From: Desulfatitalea alkaliphila
GTDB taxonomy: Bacteria; Desulfobacterota; Desulfobacteria; Desulfobacterales; Desulfosarcinaceae
NCBI RefSeq assembly: GCF_022968795.1
Contig: NZ_JALJRB010000019.1
Span: forward strand, 43,228 to 107,227
DNA: 64,000 nucleotides
Reading direction: 5' to 3'
The notes beneath the pieces were generated by a model. The model was not told the origin of the DNA and searched no databases. It saw only the letters and a program-made list of their open reading frames with translations. How positions within the stretch are numbered: the stretch's first letter is position 1; each line of letters begins with the position of its first letter. The position numbers were made by a program, and so were the translations under genes. Below, piece after piece: positions 55,076 to 63,958 of this stretch.

Positions 55076-56959
55076 CTACGATAGCTCCGTGCAGTTGCCC
55101 GTCGGGCAAATCATGCCCAATCGCTGATCGTACATCTTGCCCACGCCGTACTCCTTGCGACGCATGAAACGTTCCTTGCCCGGACCGATGATCTGCATTT
55201 CCGGATGTTTCTGCTGCACATCGATGGCGATGGCCATCTCCTTGGTGCAACCGGTGCTGTAGGTGGCGTCCTTGCCGACCCATTCGGGGGGGATCTTCCG
55301 GCCCATTATCTGGAAAGCGGTCACGATATCGTCGTAGGTCTGGAAGCGCCAGATGTCGATTTGGCCGCTGCGTTGCACGATTTCCCACATGTACATCAGA
55401 TCGTCGGCGTCCATGCCCGGCTCGTAATATTCGGACGGGTTGATGATGAAGGTCATGGCCGACTGCTTCTTCAAGTGATCCACAAAGGTGGACATGATCG
55501 CCTTGGCCATCTTGATCTTGCCCGGAATGGAGCCGATGATGCCGCTGTAGAAGATGACCGTCATGCCCTTGGCCTTGGCCGCTTTCATTTGGGCGATAAT
55601 GGCATTGCCCTTGCGCTCCAGATCGTGGTGGGAAAACTTGATCACTTCCGGATGGCGCGATTTGTAGAGGATCGAAACGGCGCCGGCGCCGTCCGATGCG
55701 ATGCTGAAGATGTCCTGGGTGAACTGAAACCGGGTGTCGAACAGCCGCCGGCGCTGATCCAGACCGCGGGAAACCACGGCGTCCACCTCCTTGAACATGC
55801 GGGCGAAGGTGGTGGACACCAGGATCAGGTTGAGGTTCTCGCTGGTGCCGTCGGAAAGCGCCAGAATGGGCACGTCACTGCGCAGAGTGCGCACCAGGTC
55901 GTTCTTGCCCATTCGCGGATCGTCGATGGTCAAGGCTTGCCCCATGGCGTTGTGCAATACCGTGTCGGCGGTAATGTCCAGGATGTCCGCCTTGGTGTAC
56001 AGCGGACCCTCCTTGAAGGCCACGATCACTTTGTTGCCGTGGGAGACCAAGAACCGAATCAAGGCCAGGTCCACCACCACTTCTCCCGACTCGTCGGCCA
56101 GCCAGAGAATCCTGCGCTGTTTCGGGGGGTAGGAGCGTCCGAATCCCAGGAAATCCATCAGGGGCCGTCGGCCATTGCCGGTGATGGGTTTGTCGAACAG
56201 CTGCAGATAGTCGGCCGTACTCAGTTCTCCGGGGCGATCCGTTTGCCACAGTTCCGGGGCGTTGGCCATACACAACAAGCGCTGGAACTCGACGGCGGCG
56301 ATTTGGGATTTGATCTCATTGAGGGTTTTCGGCGGGTTCTGCAGGGCCGTTTCGGTCACATGATTGAAGGCCTCCTGAAAGGCCGGTGCTTCCAGCAGGG
56401 CCCTGGCCCGTTGGTTTCTTTCCGATTTTTCGACGGCAAAGGGATCTTCGATGTGGGTGCGGTTCAGATAGATTTGCATCAACCGCTTTTCCAGCCGGGA
56501 AGGCATCATGATTTCGTCCCGGGTCTCGTGCTGGTACTTGTTGATCACCAATGACTCCAGGTAGGCCTTCTCCCGCTGATCTTCGATTTGTCTCTCGATC
56601 AAGGCCAGGATGCGCTGCAACACCTGGTTGTAGGCTTTCTGGATGTGGGCCGAGTTGTTGCGCCAGATGATGGCGCCGAACATCTTGTCCGAGCAGGGGT
56701 AGTAGCGCTCGTTGGGCGCGGTGTAGACCATGAAGCGGATCTGCTCGTCCGAGGCCGCTTTCTCCGGACTGGTGAAATAGTCCAAGTGGTTTTCAATGAA
56801 AAATGAGGTGAACCAGGCGTCCTGTTCCGGGCTTTGCCCGGGGACGTAGACCGGCTCGGCGGCCTTCGCGGCGGCTTTGGCGTTTTGTTTGGTTTCGGGG
56901 GCAACGGGCATCGCAAAAGACTCCTCGGTAACGATGGATGGCAGTGACAGTGGATTCAT
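55076..56959 (-). CDS. DUF89-like (ARMT1-like) domain protein
   Basis: A 627-aa protein with an N-terminal helical part (about 30-250) and a DUF89-type Rossmann core (about 270-470: ILWLADESGEVVVDLALIRF, VIVAFKEGPLYTKADIL, VVSRGLDQRRRLFD). DUF89 enzymes are metal-dependent phosphatases acting on sugar phosphates. Here the usual Asp-Asn pair appears as Asp-Glu (ADESGE), so activity may differ. The C-terminal ~150 residues (about 475-627, GTGNC-like CPTGNC end) are unassigned. ATG 56959 overlaps the HAD gene by ATGA; ATG 56911, after GAGGAG, is an alternative. Last gene of the GT-HAD-DUF89 operon. Confidence 0.7.
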   Translation of the reverse strand: MNPLSLPSIVTEESFAMPVAPETKQNAKAAAKAAEPVYVPGQSPEQDAWFTSFFIENHLDYFTSPEKAASDEQIRFMVYTAPNERYYPCSDKMFGAIIWRNNSAHIQKAYNQVLQRILALIERQIEDQREKAYLESLVINKYQHETRDEIMMPSRLEKRLMQIYLNRTHIEDPFAVEKSERNQRARALLEAPAFQEAFNHVTETALQNPPKTLNEIKSQIAAVEFQRLLCMANAPELWQTDRPGELSTADYLQLFDKPITGNGRRPLMDFLGFGRSYPPKQRRILWLADESGEVVVDLALIRFLVSHGNKVIVAFKEGPLYTKADILDITADTVLHNAMGQALTIDDPRMGKNDLVRTLRSDVPILALSDGTSENLNLILVSTTFARMFKEVDAVVSRGLDQRRRLFDTRFQFTQDIFSIASDGAGAVSILYKSRHPEVIKFSHHDLERKGNAIIAQMKAAKAKGMTVIFYSGIIGSIPGKIKMAKAIMSTFVDHLKKQSAMTFIINPSEYYEPGMDADDLMYMWEIVQRSGQIDIWRFQTYDDIVTAFQIMGRKIPPEWVGKDATYSTGCTKEMAIAIDVQQKHPEMQIIGPGKERFMRRKEYGVGKMYDQRLGMICPTGNCTELS

Positions 56960-57831
56960 TTAACAGCTTCCAGGCAGCGGATCAACCGGGACAAGTCGGT
57001 GACAATCAAATCGGGTACATTCAATGGATCGGTTGTGGGATCGGTTGTGCCGGGCGCCTCCAGGCGCAGGGAACGCGCGTCGCCGGCGAACAGCACGGTT
57101 TGGAGACCGATGCATGCCGCGGGCAGGATGTCCTTGCGCAGATCGTTGCCGACATAGGCGGTTTGGTCGTGTGCAATGCCCTTGGCGACAAGCGCTTCGG
57201 CCGCCATTTGAAATAGGTGCGGTGAAGGTTTGGCCACCCCGTGGCGATAGGACCAGAAGATCAGGTCGGGATCGAATCCCAGCTGTTCGACAGGCGCGCC
57301 CAGGAACCAGGCAAGCAGGCAGGGGGTGAAAAATTGGGCATTGGAAACGATGCCCAGGCGTATGTCGTTGTGTCGGCAGAACGCGATCAATTCCGTTAGA
57401 TGGGGCATGGGCCACACCGGGTTGACCACCATCTCGTATTCGATGGCCAGCCGGCGGATCCGTTGCGCGTCGGCAGAAGGCACCACTTCCCGCCAGATGG
57501 CCTCGATGTCCACCTCGGGAAAGTCGATTCCCCTGCGTCGGGCGGCGGCATGATGCCGGTCGATGGCGCGGCGCAGCCCCTCGGCCACCGCGGCCGGTGC
57601 CATGGCCACACCGTGGCGGGCCAGTACGGTCTGCAATGCGTCCGATGCGACATGCCGCGCCGGGCTGTTGCCGGGATCGCCGCTGCCGCTGATCAGCAAC
57701 GTGCCGTAGATGTCGCACAACAGGCAGCGCACCGGCGGCCGCAGGGCGCCCCGCTCCGACAAGGGGGTGGGGATGGGCGCCATGGGCCGCAAATGTTCGG
57801 CCGCCAATTCCGGGGGCAGCGCGCTATCCAT
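56956..57831 (-). CDS. HAD-superfamily hydrolase
   Basis: A 291-aa HAD phosphatase. Motif I LLCDIYGTLLISG (nucleophile Asp-x-Tyr, with Tyr in place of the common Asp), motif II GIVSNAQFF, motif III Lys in VAKPSPHLF and motif IV YVGNDLRKDILPA. It sits between a glycosyltransferase (8-nt overlap) and a DUF89-like protein (4-nt overlap). A sugar-phosphate phosphatase acting on the glycosyltransferase product is a reasonable guess, as in glucosylglycerate or mannosylglycerate synthesis, but it is inference only. Confidence 0.85.
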   Translation of the reverse strand: MDSALPPELAAEHLRPMAPIPTPLSERGALRPPVRCLLCDIYGTLLISGSGDPGNSPARHVASDALQTVLARHGVAMAPAAVAEGLRRAIDRHHAAARRRGIDFPEVDIEAIWREVVPSADAQRIRRLAIEYEMVVNPVWPMPHLTELIAFCRHNDIRLGIVSNAQFFTPCLLAWFLGAPVEQLGFDPDLIFWSYRHGVAKPSPHLFQMAAEALVAKGIAHDQTAYVGNDLRKDILPAACIGLQTVLFAGDARSLRLEAPGTTDPTTDPLNVPDLIVTDLSRLIRCLEAVK

Positions 57832-59245
57832 GAAACGGGCGCCATTTGAGCAGGCTGAAGCGTTCCGGTGTCAGGAACGCCGCCGCCAACTTTCTTTTGT
57901 CGATGGCCTGACGCACCGGGTGCGCCATCACCTGGTGGTAGATGGCCAGCAGCCGTTGCAGGTGGCCGGCCGGATGGAAGTGGCGCAAGACCGCGCGGCG
58001 GTTGCCGTCGATCAGCGCCGCCGCAGGCGAGGGCGGGCCGGGTGCGCGCAAAAACAGATTACGGTCCGCCAGGAGACGCTTTGCGTGGGGATCGGCGATC
58101 ACCCGTGCAAGGATGGTGTGCTGATGGAGCTCGTTCAGCAAACCGAAGTCGATCCAGCCGTCGGCACTGATCGTGGTCCACCCTTGGTGGGCGATGTCGA
58201 CATCCGAGGTTAGACCGTAACACTCGGCGGCGGCCAACCAGGCGTTGCACCACTGTTGTTGCAGAATCGAGGCATCGAGCCAGTCCAGGGGAACCCGCAA
58301 CTGCCGGTAAAGGTGGTCCAAAAAGATGCCCTTGCGGCTGAAATCATTGCAGATGTCGGGCAGCAACCGGCCCCACAACGCCTTGCCGGCGCACCACGGC
58401 TCCAGAAATGCGAAACCGAAACCCTCGGTGATGCTGGTGGTCAAGGCGAAGCGGCATTGGGCCAACAACCGCCGGAAATCGGCGCGGCAACCCGCTTCGA
58501 ACATCACCGGCAACCCCTGGTCGGCAACCGTTTTGCGCCACAGGCGATAACCGTCCATGTCGCCGCCGCTTTGCGGCGGCAAGGTGATGGCCAACGGTGC
58601 GGCGGTCTGCATGAACAACCGCAGCAGGATCGCCTCGCCGATGTTTTTGCGCCGGATGGCCCGTACCGGGTAGAGAACGGGGCCGGCGGACCCGCCGGGT
58701 ATTTCCGCCGGCAAGGTGATGGGGTCGATGGCATTGGGCAGGTAGTGGACGCCCCCGTCCGACAATCCGGCCGCCTGCAACAGGTGCCTGTCGCGGCCGT
58801 TGACGACGGCATAGTGACAATCGGCCGGGTAGGGGTCTTGGCAATAGGCTTCCGGCCGCCCATCCTCGGCGAAATCGTGGACCTGGCAGAGCAGCCGGTG
58901 CCCGTTGCGCTGCAACCCATTGAGAATGTTTGGTAAGCGCTTGTTCTTGGCCAGGATGGGGTTGTGTGCGTGGATCAGGTCCGGCGGACCGTCGGGCCAG
59001 TGGCGGCGCAAAGCGTTTTCCAGGTCGGTGACGGTTTGCGCCGCCGACGGTGCCGCCTGGCCGGCGCGATCATAGGCCAAACCGGGCACCACGGCCACGG
59101 GCGCCGGCCACGACGCGCCAGGCGATGAGGCGCCGGCGATCAGCAGCACTTCGTGTTGCGCGTCGGCCAGCAATGCCGCCTGGCGACCCATGACGGATGT
59201 GACGCCGCCCGGCTTGAGATGATAATGAAGCAGTGCAATTCGCAT
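57824..59245 (-). CDS. GT4-type glycosyltransferase
   Basis: A 473-aa GT-B glycosyltransferase opening MRIALLHYHLKPGGVTSV, with segments VHDFAEDGRPEAYCQ and a nucleotide-sugar side near EGFGFAFLEPWCAGKALWG, where the E-x7-E motif is recognisable (EGFGFAFLE). It starts the three-gene operon with HAD and DUF89 genes. No membrane helix. The acceptor could be a lipid, glycan or small polar solute. It has a close ORF overlap downstream, so expression is coupled. Confidence 0.87.
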   Translation of the reverse strand: MRIALLHYHLKPGGVTSVMGRQAALLADAQHEVLLIAGASSPGASWPAPVAVVPGLAYDRAGQAAPSAAQTVTDLENALRRHWPDGPPDLIHAHNPILAKNKRLPNILNGLQRNGHRLLCQVHDFAEDGRPEAYCQDPYPADCHYAVVNGRDRHLLQAAGLSDGGVHYLPNAIDPITLPAEIPGGSAGPVLYPVRAIRRKNIGEAILLRLFMQTAAPLAITLPPQSGGDMDGYRLWRKTVADQGLPVMFEAGCRADFRRLLAQCRFALTTSITEGFGFAFLEPWCAGKALWGRLLPDICNDFSRKGIFLDHLYRQLRVPLDWLDASILQQQWCNAWLAAAECYGLTSDVDIAHQGWTTISADGWIDFGLLNELHQHTILARVIADPHAKRLLADRNLFLRAPGPPSPAAALIDGNRRAVLRHFHPAGHLQRLLAIYHQVMAHPVRQAIDKRKLAAAFLTPERFSLLKWRPFHG

Positions 59246-59316
59246 CCAACCACATGAAATATTAAAAATTTAATCATTAATGTTTACGTTTAAGATTAAA
59301 TATTATACCCGAAGTA

Positions 59317-59354
59317 CCTAAAACTTAACACTTAAAACTTAACACTTAAAACTT
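59317..59354. repeat. Repeat end F (heptamers only), inside queC 3' end
   Basis: Five heptamers (complement of GTTTTAA/GTGTTAA) without the ATCGATTATAG core. They supply the last queC codons (FKC) and its TAA at 59339-59341. Confidence 0.7.
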
Positions 59355-60043
59355 GATTTCATATATCGCGTGGGATCCGGAACGCCCGCCTCCTGAAACC
59401 CTTTGCGGCGCAGGAGGCAGCTGTCGCATTGGCCGCAGGCCAGCCCGTCGGCAGTGGGATCGTAACAACTGAAGGTCAGGCCGTAGTCCACCCCCAGGGA
59501 GGTGCCGGTGCGGATGATTTCGGCCTTGGTCATCCGGATCAGCGGGGTGAAGATGCGAATAGGGCGGTCTTGCTGCACCGCCGCCTTGGTGGCCAGGTTG
59601 GCCATGGCTTGAAAAGCGGCGATGAAGGCCGGTCGGCAATCGGGATAGCCGCTGTAATCCAGGGCGTTGACGCCGATGACCAGTTGGTTGGCGTCCAGCA
59701 CCTCGGCCCAGGCCAGGCCGTAAGAGAGGAAAATGGTGTTGCGGGCCGGGACATAGGTGACCGGGATGTCGTCGCCCATGGCCTCCAGGGCGCGCCCCTT
59801 GGGCACGTCGATGGCGTCCGTGAGGGCCGAGCCGCCGATGGGCGCCAGGTCCATCTTCAAAACCAGGTGTCGTTCTGCGCCCAAGGCTGTTGCCACCCGC
59901 CGGGCGGCGTCCAATTCACAGCGGTGGCGTTGGCCGTAATCGAAGCTCAGACTGAACAACCGCAGCCCGAGGTCCTTGGCCATGGCCATGGCGGTGGTGG
60001 AATCGATACCGCCGCTGGATAGTACAACCGCCTTTTCCGTCAT
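59339..60043 (-). CDS. queC: 7-cyano-7-deazaguanine synthase
   Basis: A 234-aa QueC. The PP-loop [22 protein letters not shown] and the zinc Cys cluster [17 protein letters not shown] confirm it. It makes preQ0 from 7-carboxy-7-deazaguanine, ammonia and ATP in queuosine synthesis. ATG 60043 starts 6 nt after queE ends. The last residues (SSFKC) and the stop are written by repeat end F, so the original C-terminus has been replaced by repeat sequence. Confidence 0.96.
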   Translation of the reverse strand: MTEKAVVLSSGGIDSTTAMAMAKDLGLRLFSLSFDYGQRHRCELDAARRVATALGAERHLVLKMDLAPIGGSALTDAIDVPKGRALEAMGDDIPVTYVPARNTIFLSYGLAWAEVLDANQLVIGVNALDYSGYPDCRPAFIAAFQAMANLATKAAVQQDRPIRIFTPLIRMTKAEIIRTGTSLGVDYGLTFSCYDPTADGLACGQCDSCLLRRKGFQEAGVPDPTRYMKSSFKC

Positions 60044-60048
60044 GTGTG

Positions 60049-60693
60049 CTAAACCCCCCTGTCCTGATCCGGCCACAGGATCTTGTGCAGTTGCAATTGC
60101 AAACGGGCTTCCGTTCGGGTTGCCAGCAACCAGTCCGCCAACTGTCGTGGTGGCAGGATGCCCTGGGCCGGCGAAAAGAGGATCCGTTCTGCCGCCTGCC
60201 GGGCCGCCAGCCGTGGCAAGATGTCCAGGGCGTATTGGAAATCGTCACGATCCGCAACTACGAATTTGACTTCATCGCCCGGTGCCAACAGATCCAGATT
60301 GGCCCACCGTTGGTGGTGTTGCATGCCGCTGGAAGGGCACTTGATGTCCATGATGCGGTGGCAGCGCGCATCCAGAACACCGATGTCCAGGCTACCGTTG
60401 GTTTCCACGGTGACTGTGTATCCGCGGTCCGACAGGGCCTCGGCCAATTGCGGCGTGGTCCCCTGCAACAAGGGTTCTCCACCCGTCAACAGGACCCTGG
60501 GGCAACCAAAAGCAGCAATACGCTGCAGAATTGCGTCCACTGTCATGGGCTGCCCCCCGTCGTAGGCGTAACGGGTGTCGCAATAACGGCAACGCAGGTT
60601 ACACCCCGTCAAGCGAACGAACACAAAGGGCAAACCGGCCCAGGAGGATTCCCCCTGAATGCTGTGAAAAATTTCGCTGATGGTCAAGGACAT
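60049..60693 (-). CDS. queE: 7-carboxy-7-deazaguanine synthase
   Basis: A 214-aa radical SAM enzyme. Cluster motif CNLRCRYCD, then [11 protein letters not shown] and [11 protein letters not shown]. It converts 6-carboxytetrahydropterin to the deazaguanine core of queuosine. It is followed by queC with 5 nt between, the usual operon. queD and queF are not in the window. Confidence 0.96.
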   Translation of the reverse strand: MSLTISEIFHSIQGESSWAGLPFVFVRLTGCNLRCRYCDTRYAYDGGQPMTVDAILQRIAAFGCPRVLLTGGEPLLQGTTPQLAEALSDRGYTVTVETNGSLDIGVLDARCHRIMDIKCPSSGMQHHQRWANLDLLAPGDEVKFVVADRDDFQYALDILPRLAARQAAERILFSPAQGILPPRQLADWLLATRTEARLQLQLHKILWPDQDRGV

Positions 60694-60789
60694 TGTCCAC
60701 CCGGGGAAATTGCACCCGCCTGTGGCTTGCAGGCCAATCGGTTCATGATCGAATATCTTTAATAATTAAATGGTTGGATACAAACATTT

Positions 60790-60803
60790 CAAGTTGCAAC
60801 TTG
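60790..60803. promoter_or_regulatory. Perfect palindrome upstream of queE, candidate operator
   Basis: CAAGTTGCAACTTG, a 14-bp perfect dyad in the 213-bp divergent region between queE (-) and manA (+). On the - strand its right part runs into TTGAAA, a possible -35 element, so a bound protein would block queE-queC transcription. Confidence 0.4.
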
Positions 60804-60906
60804 ATCCATTCTATTTTATGCCTGTGGCAAGACCGCAGTGTGCATGCCCACTTATAACATGCGCCAACCGGTCCGTAAACGGCCATAATCAAAGGATTCC
60901 AATAGC

Positions 60907-62145
60907 ATGAACCTGTTTCTGGAAATGGAGAATCCGATCCAACCCTACGCTTGGGGCTCACGCACGGCCATTGCACGGCTTTTGGGACAACCGGTGCCGG
61001 CGGATCAGCCCCAGGCCGAGTTGTGGATGGGCGCCCATCCCAAGGCGCCCTCCCGGGTGTGGTACCCGGACCACCGGCAGCGACCGGACGGCCTGATGCG
61101 ATTGGATCAACTGCTGCGGCAGGACCCGGATGCTTTGCTGGGCAAGGCGGTCAGCGAACGTTTCGGCGAGCGGCTGCCCTTTCTGTTCAAGGTGTTGGCC
61201 GTGGAGCAGCCCCTTTCCATCCAGGCCCATCCCGACCGGACGACGGCTGAAAAGGGTTTTGCCAGGGAAAACGCCTTGGGCATTGCGCTGAATGCACCGG
61301 AACGCAACTACCGGGACGACAACCACAAGCCGGAATTGGTCTGTGCCTTGACGCCTTTTGAGGCGTTGTGCGGATTTCGCGCCCCCGATGCCATCCGTTC
61401 GTTGCTCGCCCCCCTCTGGCCTGCCCGATGGCATGCCGATTTGCAACCCCTGACCGAAGCCGCCGCCGCAGTGGCCTTGCGCACCTTTTACACCCGCCTG
61501 ATGACCATGGAAACTGATAAACGGCGGGAACTGCTCGGCCACATCCGCCCCATAGCAGAGGCAATGGCGCAAGAGCATGCGGTCTACGCCTGCATGACGC
61601 GTTTGTTCCGGGTCTATCCGGAGGATGTCGGGGTGCTTTCCCCGGCCCTGTTGCATCTGATTGGCCTGGCACCCGGCGAAGCGCTCTTTTTACCGGCCGG
61701 TTGCCTGCATGCCTACTTGAACGGCACGGGCATGGAACTCATGGCCAATTCGGACAATGTGCTGCGCGGCGGTCTGACACCCAAGCATGTGGATGTGCCG
61801 GAGCTGTTGCAGGTGCTCCGGTTCGAGCCGCAGGCGACTGAAATTTTGCTGCCCGACGCCATAACGCCGTGGGAAAATCGCTATCCCAGCGCCGCCGCCG
61901 AATTCGTGCTCTCCGAGCTTCGATTGCAATACGGTCGGCAGGCGACCTTCGACCAAAGAGCCGCTCTTCCTGAAATTCTCTTTTGTATCGACGGGCAAGC
62001 CATCGTGGAGGGTACCGGCTCGGGCGGTCCGACATGCACCCTGTCCAAAGGGCGCTCGATTTTCATTCCTGCCGGCCACCGGGGATACCGCCTCGGCGGT
62101 TCGGCCAAGATTTATAAAGCGACGGTGAACGAGGCGTTGTTATGA
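60907..62145 (+). CDS. manA: Mannose-6-phosphate isomerase, class I
   Basis: A 412-aa type I phosphomannose isomerase. Zinc ligands are visible in LSIQAHPDR and DDNHKPELVCAL, and the substrate pocket in FLPAGCLHAYLNGTG and LRGGLTPKHVDVPEL. It interconverts fructose-6-phosphate and mannose-6-phosphate. Overlaps the next gene by ATGA. Confidence 0.96.
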   Translation: MNLFLEMENPIQPYAWGSRTAIARLLGQPVPADQPQAELWMGAHPKAPSRVWYPDHRQRPDGLMRLDQLLRQDPDALLGKAVSERFGERLPFLFKVLAVEQPLSIQAHPDRTTAEKGFARENALGIALNAPERNYRDDNHKPELVCALTPFEALCGFRAPDAIRSLLAPLWPARWHADLQPLTEAAAAVALRTFYTRLMTMETDKRRELLGHIRPIAEAMAQEHAVYACMTRLFRVYPEDVGVLSPALLHLIGLAPGEALFLPAGCLHAYLNGTGMELMANSDNVLRGGLTPKHVDVPELLQVLRFEPQATEILLPDAITPWENRYPSAAAEFVLSELRLQYGRQATFDQRAALPEILFCIDGQAIVEGTGSGGPTCTLSKGRSIFIPAGHRGYRLGGSAKIYKATVNEALL

Positions 62146-62741
62146 TCAACTACCGTGGTATCAACCACCTGGCGATGGTGACCCGCGACATGACGGCCAC
62201 CATTCGGTTTTGGCGTGATTTGTTGGGGTTGCGTCTTGTGGCCGGGTTGGGAAGGGAAGGGTACCGGCAATATTTTTTCGAGATCGCACCCCACACCCTG
62301 CTGCTTTTTTTCGAATGGCCCCAGGCGCAACCCATGATGGAGAAGGATCACGGGGTACCGGTCGAGGGGCCGGTGGGGTTCGATCATGTGTCGTTGTGTG
62401 TGGCAAGCGATGATGATCTGTGGGAGATCAAGTCGCGGCTGGAGGGGGCGGGGCTATGGGCCTCGGAGCTGATCGACCATGGCTTCATTCACTCCTTGTA
62501 CAGTTTCGATCCCAACAACATTCCCATAGAGTTCAGCGCGCCGGTGGCGGAGGTGGATTTGCATCGGCAGCCGCGCATGCGGGACCGCCATCCCCTGCCG
62601 GCGGCCAAGGAGGGGATGGCGCCTGTGAACGGTCATTGGGCGGCCGCAGCGCCCATCCCGCCCGCCGCAGAGCGATACATCTATCCAGGAGAAGGCACGG
62701 ACTTGGTGGATAGGCCGGAGGATGACGAGGCTGCCCCCTGA
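62142..62741 (+). CDS. VOC-superfamily (glyoxalase-like) protein
   Basis: A 199-aa protein with two betaalphabeta-beta-beta VOC modules (about 5-60 and 75-130): INHLAMVTRDMTATIRFWRDLLG and GFDHVSLCVASDDDLWEIKSRL. The C-terminal ~65 residues (AAKEGMAPVNGHW, YIYPGEGTDLVDRPEDD) are unusual and overlap, antisense, the last 61 nt of the Mrp gene. It starts inside manA. Likely a metal-dependent lyase, isomerase or dioxygenase; substrate unknown. Confidence 0.85.
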   Translation: MINYRGINHLAMVTRDMTATIRFWRDLLGLRLVAGLGREGYRQYFFEIAPHTLLLFFEWPQAQPMMEKDHGVPVEGPVGFDHVSLCVASDDDLWEIKSRLEGAGLWASELIDHGFIHSLYSFDPNNIPIEFSAPVAEVDLHRQPRMRDRHPLPAAKEGMAPVNGHWAAAAPIPPAAERYIYPGEGTDLVDRPEDDEAAP

Positions 62742-63634
62742 TCCCGGCCATCCAGCGCGAGCACCGGCTCAATGATGGTTTGCATGATCTTGGCCGTGGG
62801 ACTGTCGACAAAGTGTTGCACAAAAGGCAGGCCGCTGTCGCCGGCTTCCGCGATCTTGGGATCGATGGGGATGGAGCCGAGAAATGGCACGCCCATGTCG
62901 ATGGATATCTGCCGCCCGCCGCCGGAGCGCAGGATGTGGGTCACAGCACCGCATTCAGGACAGGCAAAACCGCTCATGTTCTCCACCACCCCGATGACGG
63001 GCAGGTGCAACTGACGACAAAAGGTGATGGATTTGCGCACATCCACCGCAGCCACCCGCTGGGGCGTCGAGACCACAACGGCGCCGTCCAGGGTGCCGAT
63101 CAGCTGGCAGACCGAGAGGGGTTCGTCGCCGGTGCCCGGCGGTGAATCCACTATCAGATAATCGAGGTCACCCCACACCACATCCTTGAGAAACTGTTTG
63201 ATCACGCCGAACTTGAGCGGACCGCGCCAGATCACCGCATCGTCCGGATTCTTGATGAGAAACCCCAGAGACATCACCTTGATGCCGCCCATCTCGATGG
63301 GAACCAGGCCATCCTCGGTCCCGATGGTTTGCTTGCCTTCCAAGCCCATCATGGTGGGTATGCTGGGGCCGTGAATATCCACATCCAGAAGTCCCACCCG
63401 TTTGCCGGCCATTTTCAGCGCCATGGCCAGATTGACGGCGACGGTGCTTTTGCCCACGCCCCCTTTGCCGGACAACACAACCACCTTGTGACGAATGCGG
63501 CACAAACGGGATTGCAGCTGCCGCCGCTCCTGGAATGCCTCTTCGCTTTCGTCCTTTTGGCGTTTGGTTGCGCTGCAGGCGGTTTGGTTGCAGCTGTCAC
63601 AGGTGCTGGTGCTTTCGACGTCCGTTGTTTGCAT
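62681..63634 (-). CDS. Mrp/NBP35-type Fe-S carrier P-loop protein
   Basis: A 317-aa Mrp-family ATPase with an extra N-terminal Cys motif (CDSCNQTAC) and the P-loop GKGGVGKSTVAVNLA (the deviant Walker A). The C-terminal CPEC is the usual CxxC that binds an Fe-S cluster, and VDSPPGTGDEP follows the Walker B. It carries Fe-S clusters to client proteins. ATG 63634 after GGAGGG; a TTG six codons upstream is less likely. Its acidic or Ser-rich tail (GRDQGAASSSSGLSTKSVPSPG) overlaps the VOC gene's 3' end on the other strand. Confidence 0.93.
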   Translation of the reverse strand: MQTTDVESTSTCDSCNQTACSATKRQKDESEEAFQERRQLQSRLCRIRHKVVVLSGKGGVGKSTVAVNLAMALKMAGKRVGLLDVDIHGPSIPTMMGLEGKQTIGTEDGLVPIEMGGIKVMSLGFLIKNPDDAVIWRGPLKFGVIKQFLKDVVWGDLDYLIVDSPPGTGDEPLSVCQLIGTLDGAVVVSTPQRVAAVDVRKSITFCRQLHLPVIGVVENMSGFACPECGAVTHILRSGGGRQISIDMGVPFLGSIPIDPKIAEAGDSGLPFVQHFVDSPTAKIMQTIIEPVLALDGRDQGAASSSSGLSTKSVPSPG

Positions 63635-63958
63635 CTTTTTGTTTCCCTCCAAAGCGATCCGCAGGTATTTGATGTTCGAAACCAGCGCCGTTCGAAACGG
63701 CGACCGTACAGCAGGGATGCAGCATAGGTCGTGCCAGGGATCGCCCGGAATCTCAACTCACCGATATCAAATGATTTGCACTAATAACCCAACCACATGC
63801 AGCGCGTGGAACGTGTTCATGGTAGCGTTCCTGCGACTTGCTTCCGGCTCGGAATGCAAAATTCCAACCCAAACCAAAACATTGCCGGTGTCACCGGTTC
63901 CGCTTTTCAGGTAACGGAAGTCCACATTAGGTTATTAGCCATTCCATTGTACATTTGT
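63635..63958. other. Upstream region of Mrp gene, no gene seen
   Basis: About 320 bp to the left of the terminal repeat copy. Holds the Mrp promoter region, and no frame with recognisable content. No repeat other than the terminal copy is clear. Confidence 0.4.
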
